A stretch of 64,000 bases of DNA from assembly GCF_037113525.1 (NCBI RefSeq), contig NZ_CP146963.1, positions 62,001 through 126,000 on the forward strand. Reading direction: 5' to 3'. Shown here one piece after another: positions 41,986-49,813 of the stretch. The translations under genes were made by a program, and so were the position numbers. The notes beneath the pieces were generated by a model. That model worked only from the letters and a program-made list of their open reading frames with translations, had not been told where the DNA came from and searched no databases. Each line of letters starts with the position of its first letter. The stretch's first letter is position 1. The DNA comes from Butyrivibrio fibrisolvens (GTDB lineage: Bacteria; Bacillota; Clostridia; Lachnospirales; Lachnospiraceae).

Positions 41986-42018
41986 AAAAAGTCCTCAAGT
42001 TAAACTTGAGGACTTTTT
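41986..42018 (+). terminator. Bidirectional terminator between cbiO and tRNA-Gly
   Basis: AAAAAGTCCTCAAG (41986-41999) pairs perfectly with CTTGAGGACTTTTT (42005-42018). It suits cbiO on the plus strand and the tRNA on the minus strand. Confidence 0.9.
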
Positions 42019-42023
42019 CTATA

Positions 42024-42094
42024 AGCAGGTGATGGGAATCGAACCCACCTATCCAGCTTGGAAGGCTGGTGTTCTACCAATGAACTACACCTGC
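42024..42094 (-). tRNA. tRNA-Gly (TCC)
   Basis: Read on the minus strand, acceptor GCAGGTG/CACCTGC, D arm GTTC-ATTGGTA-GAAC, anticodon stem CCAGC/GCTGG with loop CTTCCAA (anticodon TCC), and T arm GTGGG-TTCGATT-CCCAT. The discriminator is T, normal for bacterial glycine tRNA. The CCA end is not encoded. Confidence 0.93.
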
Positions 42095-42393
42095 GAACAC
42101 AATGATTATTTTAGTAAAGTAAGGTTTTCTTGTCAAGGCGAAAAGATGAATTAATTAGCGATTTATTCATATGGAAACTCTTTTTAAAAATCTTATCATA
42201 ATACCGTTAAGATTGATGGCTAAAAATATTCTCAATATAGTTATTATGCAAACTTATATTCGTTTTGATGCTTTTTCAAAAACAGGAACCGGATCAAAAA
42301 TAAATGCTGATAATCATTGTCTGTACTGAGTTGTAAAGGAACTACGAAATATAGTTTAAAAGTATACGCCGATTCACACCGGCGAGAATGACG

Positions 42394-42436
42394 TTTCGTC
42401 GGAAAATGAACAAAACGATTTTTAGTGTTATATAAT
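42394..42436 (+). promoter_or_regulatory. Promoter with TTTCGTC motif
   Basis: TTTCGTC (42394-42400) lies 6 bp before a -35-like TGAACA (42407-42412), spacer 18, TATAAT (42431-42436). The sequence CGTTTCGTCGGAAAATG resembles the third repeat of the array at 6553-6568 (CGTTCGTCGGAAATCG). Nothing else was seen in 42095-42393. Confidence 0.5.
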
Positions 42437-42521
42437 AAATTTGTGCTTTTGAAGAGCACAATAATTTATCTGTAATGGTCTGGCTGATCCTGAAAATAAT
42501 ATGTTTGTTGGGGGTAAAGTA

Positions 42522-42621
42522 AAGACCTGTCTACACCGCGCCTTATAAAATGGGGATTTTAAGGCGATAGGGTCTTGGTATCAGCGTTATTGCAAAGCTC
42601 CATTTAATAATGCAATGACGC
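42522..42621 (+). other. Structured leader before the surface protein gene
   Basis: A nested stem (AAGACC 42522-42527 with GGTCTT 42571-42576, enclosing CGCCTT 42539-42544 with AAGGCG 42561-42566) is followed by an 11-bp stem (42584-42594 with 42611-42621). The second ends 30 nt before the start codon. A regulatory leader is possible; no riboswitch family was recognised. Confidence 0.4.
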
Positions 42622-42651
42622 AGGATACTGTCTATGAAAGAGGAAAAGTTT

Positions 42652-44148
42652 ATGAATTCTAAATTTGTTCAAATGTTTACAGTGGGAGTTTCCTGCACTT
42701 GTCTTATTTGCGCCGCAGTAGTCACATACTCGGTCAATAGTAAAAAGAATAACACAGTGCGGGTTGAAAGCAGGGATGAATTCCTTTCGGTCAATCAGGA
42801 TCTGTTGCCGCAAACGGTAGAAACGATCGCAGATGATCAGGGCCAAAAAATTCTTGATGCTCTTTTCACAGGAAAAGAAATCCCGAATACTGATACGGAT
42901 GTTTGTATCTGGGCTGAGTCTGATAATGATAATGTTCAGACTGTTCTTGAGGATACAAGTATTGATCTTAAATTACATTACAATAAAGAAAATGATGAGA
43001 TGGTCACACAGATGTGTCTGACTGAGAATGGCAACGAGACCATCAGTATGAATGCAAGCATCGTGGGGGATAAGGCAACGATCTATTGCCCTGAGATCGA
43101 TCAGAATTTTTATACTCTTAGTAAAGATCAGTTTCTATACGGAATTGGCTCTGTTACCGGAATAGGCGAAGGCGGAAGTAAAACTCCAGATAGTGAAGCA
43201 GATGGTAATGATACTGACAGCGATAATACTGATGCTGACAACGATAATACTGATACCGCACAGCAAAGCGCTGATCCATCTTCTTCTGAACTTGCCGAGA
43301 TACTTGAAGTTATTTTGACAGCAGTAACTCAGGATAACATTCAGGTTATAAATGATAACTCTGTATGCCTCAGCCATTTTGATGAAGATATCACAGGCAC
43401 TACATACATCTGTACTCCGGGCTCCAAAGATTTTCAGAATATGCTTAATAGTCTGGCAGATTATATGGATAGTCATGAAAGCGCCAGAATCTATGTTCAT
43501 AACATGCTTGGAGAAGCATCGCTTTTTAATTACCGCATTGGAAAGCTTGAAAAGCTTCTTATAAATGAGGACGGCGCACTTAGAGATAACGCTAAGGACA
43601 TTGCAGATAAGCTTGCAGGAAGAGATTTTAACTGGACTGTAAGTAGTGATGAGACCGGAACAGGAAGATATCTTAACCTCTCTTTTTATGTAGAGAAAAT
43701 AAAGATAGAACTCACCTGTGAAAAAAGCCTTGCAGGGGGATCCTACACATCAGTATCCCTGGATGATTCATTTATAAGTTTCATGGCCATGCCGGATGCA
43801 GAAGAAATCAATAACATATCATCTCTTGGATTATCCTATGGTAAAACAACTGTTACTGCCGGCGGCAAGGACCACAGTTCTGATATTGAGATAACCACAA
43901 GAAAGTCAGACGATGGGGATGCAGATGAAACGATAATGGAATTTTATGGGGGAGAAAATATCGGAAACATAGCCCTTCACATAGAAAGTAAAGCATCCTG
44001 CACAGCGCAGATACCGAAAGTGTCAGAAGAACTTCAAAAAGATATGACTTTATATTCAGATGAAGAAGTTCTGGAACTTTTTAAGACATATAAAAATGGA
44101 CTTGCGTCTATCCTTCTAAAGAGTAAAGTCCTTGGTATTGTCCTGTAA
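42652..44148 (+). CDS. Membrane-anchored extracytoplasmic protein, unknown function
   Basis: A 498-aa protein. The start is ATG 42652 with AGAGGAAAAG upstream; an in-frame ATG at 42634 is an alternative. One N-terminal helix (about residues 9-27) anchors it; LICAAV does not make a convincing lipobox. Residues about 175-205 are a low-complexity Asp/Asn/Thr linker (DNTDADNDNTD) dividing two globular parts rich in beta structure. No motif was recognised. Its promoter shares the TTTCGTC motif with the kinase and CAP-like genes. Confidence 0.7.
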   Translation: MNSKFVQMFTVGVSCTCLICAAVVTYSVNSKKNNTVRVESRDEFLSVNQDLLPQTVETIADDQGQKILDALFTGKEIPNTDTDVCIWAESDNDNVQTVLEDTSIDLKLHYNKENDEMVTQMCLTENGNETISMNASIVGDKATIYCPEIDQNFYTLSKDQFLYGIGSVTGIGEGGSKTPDSEADGNDTDSDNTDADNDNTDTAQQSADPSSSELAEILEVILTAVTQDNIQVINDNSVCLSHFDEDITGTTYICTPGSKDFQNMLNSLADYMDSHESARIYVHNMLGEASLFNYRIGKLEKLLINEDGALRDNAKDIADKLAGRDFNWTVSSDETGTGRYLNLSFYVEKIKIELTCEKSLAGGSYTSVSLDDSFISFMAMPDAEEINNISSLGLSYGKTTVTAGGKDHSSDIEITTRKSDDGDADETIMEFYGGENIGNIALHIESKASCTAQIPKVSEELQKDMTLYSDEEVLELFKTYKNGLASILLKSKVLGIVL

Positions 44149-44178
44149 TATACAGATATTCTCATGGCTTTGCGTTTT

Positions 44179-44213
44179 AAAAGCTGTCATACTGATCAGT
44201 ATGGCAGCTTTTT
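44179..44213 (+). terminator. Terminator after the anchored surface protein
   Basis: AAAGCTGTCATACT pairs with AGTATGGCAGCTTT around GATC, with one wobble, then TTTATT. The 44214-44345 stretch holds nothing clear. Confidence 0.85.
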
Positions 44214-44345
44214 ATTATCTGAAAATTGATAAAAATAATCGATATAACGTAAGTGGCAACATGAAAACAGCTTATATCAGGCTCTTTACAGCATGCTATC
44301 AGGTTGCTTTTTTGGTGAAAATTTTATAAAATGGTTTTCTGTGTA

Positions 44346-44398
44346 TTGCCAGCTTATTCTGGTAGTGTTATAGTTAATTCCTAGTAAGTACCTAGGAA
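44346..44398 (+). promoter_or_regulatory. suf promoter with dyad over the start point
   Basis: TTGCCA (44346-44351), 17 bp, TATAGT (44369-44374) is a good sigma-A promoter. A dyad TTCCTAG (44378-44384) and CTAGGAA (44392-44398) covers the expected start point, the place for a repressor such as an IscR/Rrf2-type iron-sulfur sensor. The identity of the regulator is a guess. Confidence 0.55.
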
Positions 44399-44455
44399 AA
44401 CACATAAAGGAAATATTGTAAATATTTTTGTTATATATAGAAAGGACGTGAAACA

Positions 44456-45205
44456 ATGTCTGAACAGAATCTTTTGCAGGTTAGTGATCTTTCAGTCTCA
44501 GTTGATGAGATGCAGATCCTGCATAAACTTAATTTAAAGGTTAATCCGGGGGAGACTCATGTACTCATGGGACCTAATGGTGCCGGTAAATCTACACTTG
44601 GTAATACTCTTATGGGTAACCCTAATTATGTAGTTAATGAAGGCAAGATCTTTTTTGACGGACAGGATATTACTAATCTTTCTACAGATAAGAGAGCAGC
44701 TGCCGGAATGTTCATGTCATTCCAGAATCCTTTAGAGGTTCCCGGAATCTCACTTTCAGCTTTTATAAGAAATGCCATCCACTCTCAGACTGGAAAGCCC
44801 ATTAAGCTCCTTGCTTACAAGAAGCTTCTTGAGTCTACTATGGAGCTCCTTAATATGGATCCTTCATATGCAGATCGTGACCTTAACGTAGGTTTTTCCG
44901 GTGGTGAGAAAAAGAAGGCAGAGATCCTTCAGCTTCTTATGCTCAGCCCCCGTCTTGCGATCCTTGATGAGACTGACTCAGGACTTGACGTAGATGCAGT
45001 TCGTACAGTTTCCAAGGGTATTGAAGAATATCAGAAGAGGGAGAATGGTGCACTTATCATCATCACTCACTCAACCAAGATCCTTGAATCACTTCATGTT
45101 GATCATACACATGTTCTTGTAAAGGGTGAGCTTGTTGCATCCGGAGACGGATCACTTGTTGAAGAGATCAATGCCAACGGATTTGAGCGTTTTCTTAAGG
45201 ACTGA
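44456..45205 (+). CDS. sufC: SufC, ATPase of Fe-S scaffold complex
   Basis: A 249-aa soluble ABC-type ATPase: Walker A GPNGAGKST near residue 40, Q-loop MSFQNPLEVPG typical of SufC, signature FSGGEKKKAE, Walker B LAILDETDSGLDVD and switch His in ITHST. It drives the SufBCD scaffold that assembles iron-sulfur clusters. AGAAAGGA precedes the ATG. First gene of sufCBDSU. Confidence 0.95.
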   Translation: MSEQNLLQVSDLSVSVDEMQILHKLNLKVNPGETHVLMGPNGAGKSTLGNTLMGNPNYVVNEGKIFFDGQDITNLSTDKRAAAGMFMSFQNPLEVPGISLSAFIRNAIHSQTGKPIKLLAYKKLLESTMELLNMDPSYADRDLNVGFSGGEKKKAEILQLLMLSPRLAILDETDSGLDVDAVRTVSKGIEEYQKRENGALIIITHSTKILESLHVDHTHVLVKGELVASGDGSLVEEINANGFERFLKD

Positions 45206-45256
45206 TAACACTGCGAAGTAAACGGGCAAATATTTGCTCGTAGAATGAGGACTGAT

Positions 45257-46672
45257 ATGTTCGATGATATTAAAAAGTCAGTTGCTGATATCAATCAGTC
45301 AATGTACGACTTTAAAGATGTAGAAACAGATAAAGACTTTTATCGAGAAGAAGCCGGATTCACTAAAGAGATCGTTGAGAAGGTTTCTAAGGAAAAGAAT
45401 GATCCCGAGTGGATGAGAGAGTTCCGATTAAAATGTCTTGATATATATAACAATATGGAGATGCCAAACTGGGGTCCTGAAACAGATGATCTTGATATGG
45501 ACCTTATTTCTTCATATGTAAGATCAAAAACAGGAATGCAGGGCGACTGGAATGATGTTCCGGAAGATATCAAGAACACATTTGAAAAGCTTGGTATTCC
45601 TCAGGCAGAGAGAGAATCTCTTGCAGGTGTAGGAGCTCAGTACGATTCAGAGCTTGTATACCACAATGTTAAAGATGAAGTTGCAGCTCAAGGCGTAATC
45701 TATACAGACTTTGAGAGTGCTCTTCACGGCGAGTATGCAGATATGGTACGTGAACACTTTATGAAGCTCGTACCTCCGACTGATCACAAGTATGCAGCTC
45801 TTCACGGCGCAGTATGGTCAGGTGGATCATTTGTATATGTACCAAAGGGAGTTAAAGTAGAAATTCCGCTTCAGTCTTACTTCCGTCTTAATGCGGCTGG
45901 TGCAGGACAGTTTGAGCATACACTTATCATCGTAGATGAAGGCGCAGATCTTCATTTCATAGAAGGATGCTCTGCTCCTAAATATAACGTTGCCAATCTT
46001 CATGCTGGATGCGTTGAGCTTTTTGTTGGTAAGAATGCGAGACTTCGTTATTCTACAATTGAGAACTGGTCCAAGAACATGTACAACCTCAACACCAAGC
46101 GTGCCCTTGTTGAAGAAGGCGGCGTAATGGAATGGGTTTCAGGTTCATTCGGATCACATACATCATACCTTTATCCTATGACTATCCTTCAGGGTGACCA
46201 TTCCAAGATGGAATACACAGGTATCACTTTTGCAGGTAAGGGTCAGAATCTGGATACAGGTGCCAAGGTTGTTCATAACGGTAAATACACATCATCCGTT
46301 ATCAGTACTAAGTCTATAAGTAAAGATGGTGGTATCGGAACATACAGAAGTTCAGTAACCATCAACTCAGGAGCTAAGCACTCTAAGGCAGTTATCTCCT
46401 GTGATTCACTGATGCTTGATTCCAAGTCAAGATCAGATACAATCCCGGGAATGGATATCCGTACTAACGATGCAGACGTTGGACACGAAGCTAAGATCGG
46501 ACGTATCAGTGATGATGCTGTATTCTATCTCATGAGCCGCGGTATCAAGGAAGAGGATGCAAGAGCCATGATAGTATCAGGCTTTGCAGATCCGGTATCC
46601 AAGGAGCTTCCTCTTGAATATGCAGTAGAGATGAACAATCTGATCAAGCTTGAAATGTCAGGCAATATGTAA
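45257..46672 (+). CDS. sufB: SufB, Fe-S cluster scaffold protein
   Basis: A 471-aa scaffold subunit. The start is ATG 45257 with ATGAGGA 5 nt upstream; an in-frame ATG at 45245 is part of that site. The beta-helix core is recognisable from HGAVWSGGSFVYVPKGVKVE, through FIEGCSAPKYNVANLHAGCVE and AVISCDSLMLDSKSRSDT, to NDADVGHEAKIGRIS near the end. Together with SufC and SufD it builds [Fe-S] clusters from sulfide delivered by SufS/SufU. Confidence 0.95.
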   Translation: MFDDIKKSVADINQSMYDFKDVETDKDFYREEAGFTKEIVEKVSKEKNDPEWMREFRLKCLDIYNNMEMPNWGPETDDLDMDLISSYVRSKTGMQGDWNDVPEDIKNTFEKLGIPQAERESLAGVGAQYDSELVYHNVKDEVAAQGVIYTDFESALHGEYADMVREHFMKLVPPTDHKYAALHGAVWSGGSFVYVPKGVKVEIPLQSYFRLNAAGAGQFEHTLIIVDEGADLHFIEGCSAPKYNVANLHAGCVELFVGKNARLRYSTIENWSKNMYNLNTKRALVEEGGVMEWVSGSFGSHTSYLYPMTILQGDHSKMEYTGITFAGKGQNLDTGAKVVHNGKYTSSVISTKSISKDGGIGTYRSSVTINSGAKHSKAVISCDSLMLDSKSRSDTIPGMDIRTNDADVGHEAKIGRISDDAVFYLMSRGIKEEDARAMIVSGFADPVSKELPLEYAVEMNNLIKLEMSGNM

Positions 46673-46713
46673 TGGTGATAAACCAGTATTGCAAAAGACA
46701 GACGTGAGGTTAT

Positions 46714-46803
46714 GAGTTTGAAAATTACATTTTCAAACTCTGGGAAGTGATGTCGCGAGCTCCATCACTTCCAACCATTAGTCACTCGTTTCACTCGCGA
46801 CAT
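46714..46803 (+). repeat. Two-hairpin element, copy 1 (before sufD)
   Basis: Hairpin 1: 46714-46725 with 46729-46740 (12 bp, GAGTTTGAAAAT). Hairpin 2: GGAAGTGATG (46743-46752) with CATCACTTCC (46763-46772). The loop TCGCGAG (46753-46759) is complementary to CTCGCGA (46794-46800), and the pairing extends to ATGTCGCGAG/CTCGCGACAT, ending beside the sufD ribosome binding site. A second copy of the two hairpins lies at 63823-63877. The flanks GACGTGAGGTTATG (46701) and GACATGAGAGGTTATATG (46799) look duplicated. Confidence 0.75.
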
Positions 46804-46813
46804 GAGAGGTTAT

Positions 46814-47974
46814 ATGAATATAGATATGAGAGTTAATGAGCTTCCTGCAAGGACTTACAGGTGGCTTCAGTTAAATGGTGAAGATGTCAGTGAAAAAGAT
46901 ATCTCTTTTTCCTCATTTTCTTTAGAAGCAGTCAAGGTCCCTGAAGGAGTAAGTCTTTTAGAAGATGTTGAAGCAGCGCAGGCAGAGAGCGTCTTTGCAC
47001 CTTCTCATGAAGCAAATTTAAAAGCAGACGCTGGTCTTGTAGGACCAAATGGTGATACATCAGCTGGTCATGCCGGACAGATTGTAAGAACAGGTATGGG
47101 ATCAGGAGTTGATGCCCTTTTAGAAAGCGCCGGTGTTAAGGCAACAGTCATTAAGGCAAAAGAGGGTACTGCAGTATCAGAGCCTGTAATGCTCCACGAC
47201 CACCTTTCTGGTAAAGAGAGTACAATAAGCCGTCAGGTTATAGTAGTTCCTGATAATTCAGAGCTTACAGTTATAATGGATTATGATTCTGACGCAGATT
47301 CTGATGGAATTGAAGCAGTAAGCACTAAGTTTTATATAGGTAAGGGCTCTACCCTTCACCTTGTCAAAGTTCAGATGCTGGGCCAGAAGGTCAGACATTT
47401 TGATGACCTTGGCGGAGTAGTAATGGATGGTGGCAAGTTTGATCTTGTCGAGATGGAGATGGGCGCATCTAAAGCTTATGTTGGCGCCTATGTAAGCCTT
47501 CTTGGTAATGAATCAGAGTCTTTGAACAGCACAGGCTTCCTTGGAACAGGCGAGCAGTTCTATGACTTTAACTATGTTGCAGAGCAGCGCGGCAAGAAGA
47601 CCAACTCCATGGCAACCTTCAGAGGAGTACTTGATGACAAGGCATCAAAGAACTGGAGAGGCTCTCTTGATTTCCGTGAGAACTCTGTAGGAAGCGTTGG
47701 TGATGAGCAGGAGGATACACTTCTTCTTTCTCCTGAAGTTATCAACAGATCAATACCTCTTATTCTTTGTAAAGAGGAGAATGTCGATGGAAGACATGGC
47801 GCAACGATTGGCCAGCTTTCAGATGATATGCTTTTCTACATGGAAGCAAGAGGAATTGATAAGGAAACAGCCAAGAAGATCATGGTCCGTGCAAGACTTG
47901 ATTATGTAGCACGTATGATCCCGGATGAAGATCTTAAGGGAAAGGTTTCAGAATTCCTTGATCAGATTCTTTAA
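46814..47974 (+). CDS. sufD: SufD, Fe-S scaffold partner of SufB
   Basis: A 386-aa SufB paralog. The start ATG 46814 is close behind GAGAGG (46804-46809); ATG 46802 is possible. The beta-helix shows SRQVIVVPDNSELTVIMDY, the GRHGATIGQLSDDMLFYMEARG block (the SufD counterpart of the SufB histidine region) and the C-terminal ARLDYVARMIPDEDLKG. It acts only with SufB and SufC. A structured element of about 140 bp separates it from sufB, unlike the tight spacing elsewhere. Confidence 0.93.
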   Translation: MNIDMRVNELPARTYRWLQLNGEDVSEKDISFSSFSLEAVKVPEGVSLLEDVEAAQAESVFAPSHEANLKADAGLVGPNGDTSAGHAGQIVRTGMGSGVDALLESAGVKATVIKAKEGTAVSEPVMLHDHLSGKESTISRQVIVVPDNSELTVIMDYDSDADSDGIEAVSTKFYIGKGSTLHLVKVQMLGQKVRHFDDLGGVVMDGGKFDLVEMEMGASKAYVGAYVSLLGNESESLNSTGFLGTGEQFYDFNYVAEQRGKKTNSMATFRGVLDDKASKNWRGSLDFRENSVGSVGDEQEDTLLLSPEVINRSIPLILCKEENVDGRHGATIGQLSDDMLFYMEARGIDKETAKKIMVRARLDYVARMIPDEDLKGKVSEFLDQIL

Positions 47975-48008
47975 AGAAACGTCTAATAAATATAGTACCA
48001 GGCTTATA

Positions 48009-48032
48009 GCCCACTACCTTATGGTGGTGGGC
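48009..48032 (+). other. Stem-loop between sufD and sufS
   Basis: GCCCACTACC (48009-48018) pairs with GGTGGTGGGC (48023-48032), one wobble, loop TTAT. No T tract, so it is more likely an mRNA-stability stem or partial terminator. Confidence 0.6.
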
Positions 48033-48064
48033 AATGTTATAAATAAATTCAGGTTGGAGGCAGT

Positions 48065-49282
48065 ATGAAGGCAGAAGATTTCAGAAAGGATTTCCCTATT
48101 TTTCAGGGGAATGATTACATATATTTTGATAATGCGGCAACAGCACAAAGGCCGCAGGTGGTAATAGATGAGGTGGCAGATTTCTATCAAAGATCAAATG
48201 CCAACCCTCTTCGCGGACTCTATGACTGGAGCGTTGATGCTACAGACCGCTATGAACATGCAAGGCAGACAGTTGCAAGGTTTATAGGTGCTAAAAAGAG
48301 CAGCGAGATCGTATTTACCCGTAATACAACTGAATCCATGAACCTTCTTGCCTACAGCTATGGTCTTAAGAATATAAATGAGGGCGATGAGATCGTTATC
48401 TCTGTAATGGAGCACCATTCCAATATCCTCCCCTGGCAGATGGTGTGCAGACAAAAAGGCGCTAAGCTTATATGGCTTGAGCCTGATGAAGAAGGCGTTA
48501 TTACTAAAGAGGAATATGAGTCTAAGATCACAGACAAGGCTAAGATTGTTTCTATCGGCCATGTTTCTAATGTTCTTGGTGTTACTAACCCTGTCAAAGA
48601 GATCGCCAAGTATGCTCACGCTAAGGGCGCTATTGTCATCGCTGACGGAGCTCAGTCAGTTCCTCATATGAAGGTTGATGTTCAGGACCTTTCAGTAGAT
48701 TTCCTTGCCTTTTCTGGTCACAAGCTTATGGCTCCTATGGGAATCGGCGTTTTATATGGAAGAGAAGACCTTCTTGAAGCCATGGATCCTTTCCTTACAG
48801 GCGGAGAGATGATCGAGTATGTTACAAGAGACTCAGCTACATGGGCAGAGCTTCCTCACAAGTTTGAGGCAGGTACAGTTAATGCTGCAGATGCAGTAGG
48901 ACTTGAAGCTGCTATAAATTACATTGAAAAAGTCGGATTTGACTATATTGAAGAAAAAGAAAGACAACTCACACGTCTTCTTATGGACGGAATGAGCGAA
49001 TTGTCGTATATTAAAGTATATGGTTCTAAAGACCCTAATAAGCACTGCGGAATAGTGACATTCACAATAGATGGTGTGCACCCTCACGATATATCTTCTG
49101 TACTTAACGAAGACCGTGTGTGCGTAAGAGCAGGCCACCACTGTGCACAGCCGCTTATGCAGTACCTTGGAGTTGGCTCAACGGCAAGAGCAAGCCTCTA
49201 TTTCTACAACACAGAGGAAGAGGTAAAGAGATTTTTAGAAGCATTAAAAGGCGTTAGAAAGGTTATGGGTTATGGAGATTAA
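48065..49282 (+). CDS. sufS: SufS, cysteine desulfurase
   Basis: A 405-aa PLP enzyme (group II NifS-like). It takes sulfur from cysteine and passes it as persulfide. Motifs: NAATAQRPQVV near residue 23, VMEHHSNILPW with PLP-stacking His, ADGAQSVPH, the PLP-binding Lys in SGHKLMAPMG near 225 and the catalytic Cys in VRAGHHCAQP near residue 361. AGGTTGGAGG precedes the ATG. It overlaps sufU by 11 bp. Confidence 0.95.
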   Translation: MKAEDFRKDFPIFQGNDYIYFDNAATAQRPQVVIDEVADFYQRSNANPLRGLYDWSVDATDRYEHARQTVARFIGAKKSSEIVFTRNTTESMNLLAYSYGLKNINEGDEIVISVMEHHSNILPWQMVCRQKGAKLIWLEPDEEGVITKEEYESKITDKAKIVSIGHVSNVLGVTNPVKEIAKYAHAKGAIVIADGAQSVPHMKVDVQDLSVDFLAFSGHKLMAPMGIGVLYGREDLLEAMDPFLTGGEMIEYVTRDSATWAELPHKFEAGTVNAADAVGLEAAINYIEKVGFDYIEEKERQLTRLLMDGMSELSYIKVYGSKDPNKHCGIVTFTIDGVHPHDISSVLNEDRVCVRAGHHCAQPLMQYLGVGSTARASLYFYNTEEEVKRFLEALKGVRKVMGYGD

Positions 49283-49718
49283 GCAGCTTTATCGCGAGAT
49301 CGTTAACGAGCACAATTTAAATCCGGAGCATAGAGGAGTGATGGAGAATCCTTCTTTAAAGCTTCGCGGAGTTAATCCTTCATGTGGAGATGATATCACT
49401 CTTCAGCTTAGGATAAATGATGAAGGCATCATTGAAGATGCTATGTTTGATGGCTCAGGATGCGCTATTTCACAGGCATCTGTAGATATGATGGCAGACC
49501 AGATCATTGGCAGGAACAAGGAAGAGGCACTTAAGCTTGCCTCCACCTTCATGGGAATGATCCGTGGTGATGTTACTGATGAAAAAGAGATAGAGGAGCT
49601 TGACGAGGCTGCAGCCCTTCAGGATGTATCTCACATGCCGGCACGTGTTAAATGTGCTGTTCTTGGATGGAAGACCATGCAGGAGATCTTAGAGCACCCT
49701 GAGAAGAGTGAGAATTAA
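49272..49718 (+). CDS. sufU: SufU, sulfur-accepting partner of SufS
   Basis: A 148-aa Firmicutes SufU: zinc-binding cysteines in VNPSCGDDITL, DGSGCAISQAS and VKCAVLGWKTM, plus the SufU-specific insertion with the region around residues 85-110. It accepts sulfur from SufS through a zinc-bound cysteine and feeds the SufBCD scaffold. It starts inside the end of sufS, so expression is coupled. Confidence 0.94.
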   Translation: MEIKQLYREIVNEHNLNPEHRGVMENPSLKLRGVNPSCGDDITLQLRINDEGIIEDAMFDGSGCAISQASVDMMADQIIGRNKEEALKLASTFMGMIRGDVTDEKEIEELDEAAALQDVSHMPARVKCAVLGWKTMQEILEHPEKSEN

Positions 49719-49813
49719 ATCTTTTTTATAACTATTCTAATGTAATGTCATTTTCAATTGTTTTTCCTTGTTCGATTTCTTGGGAGGATGGGATCAGTTC
49801 CCTTGGGAGGTAT

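Noticed and set aside
44132..44329. Short open frame after the anchored protein gene
   Set aside because: It runs through the terminator stem at 44179-44213 and lacks a ribosome binding site.
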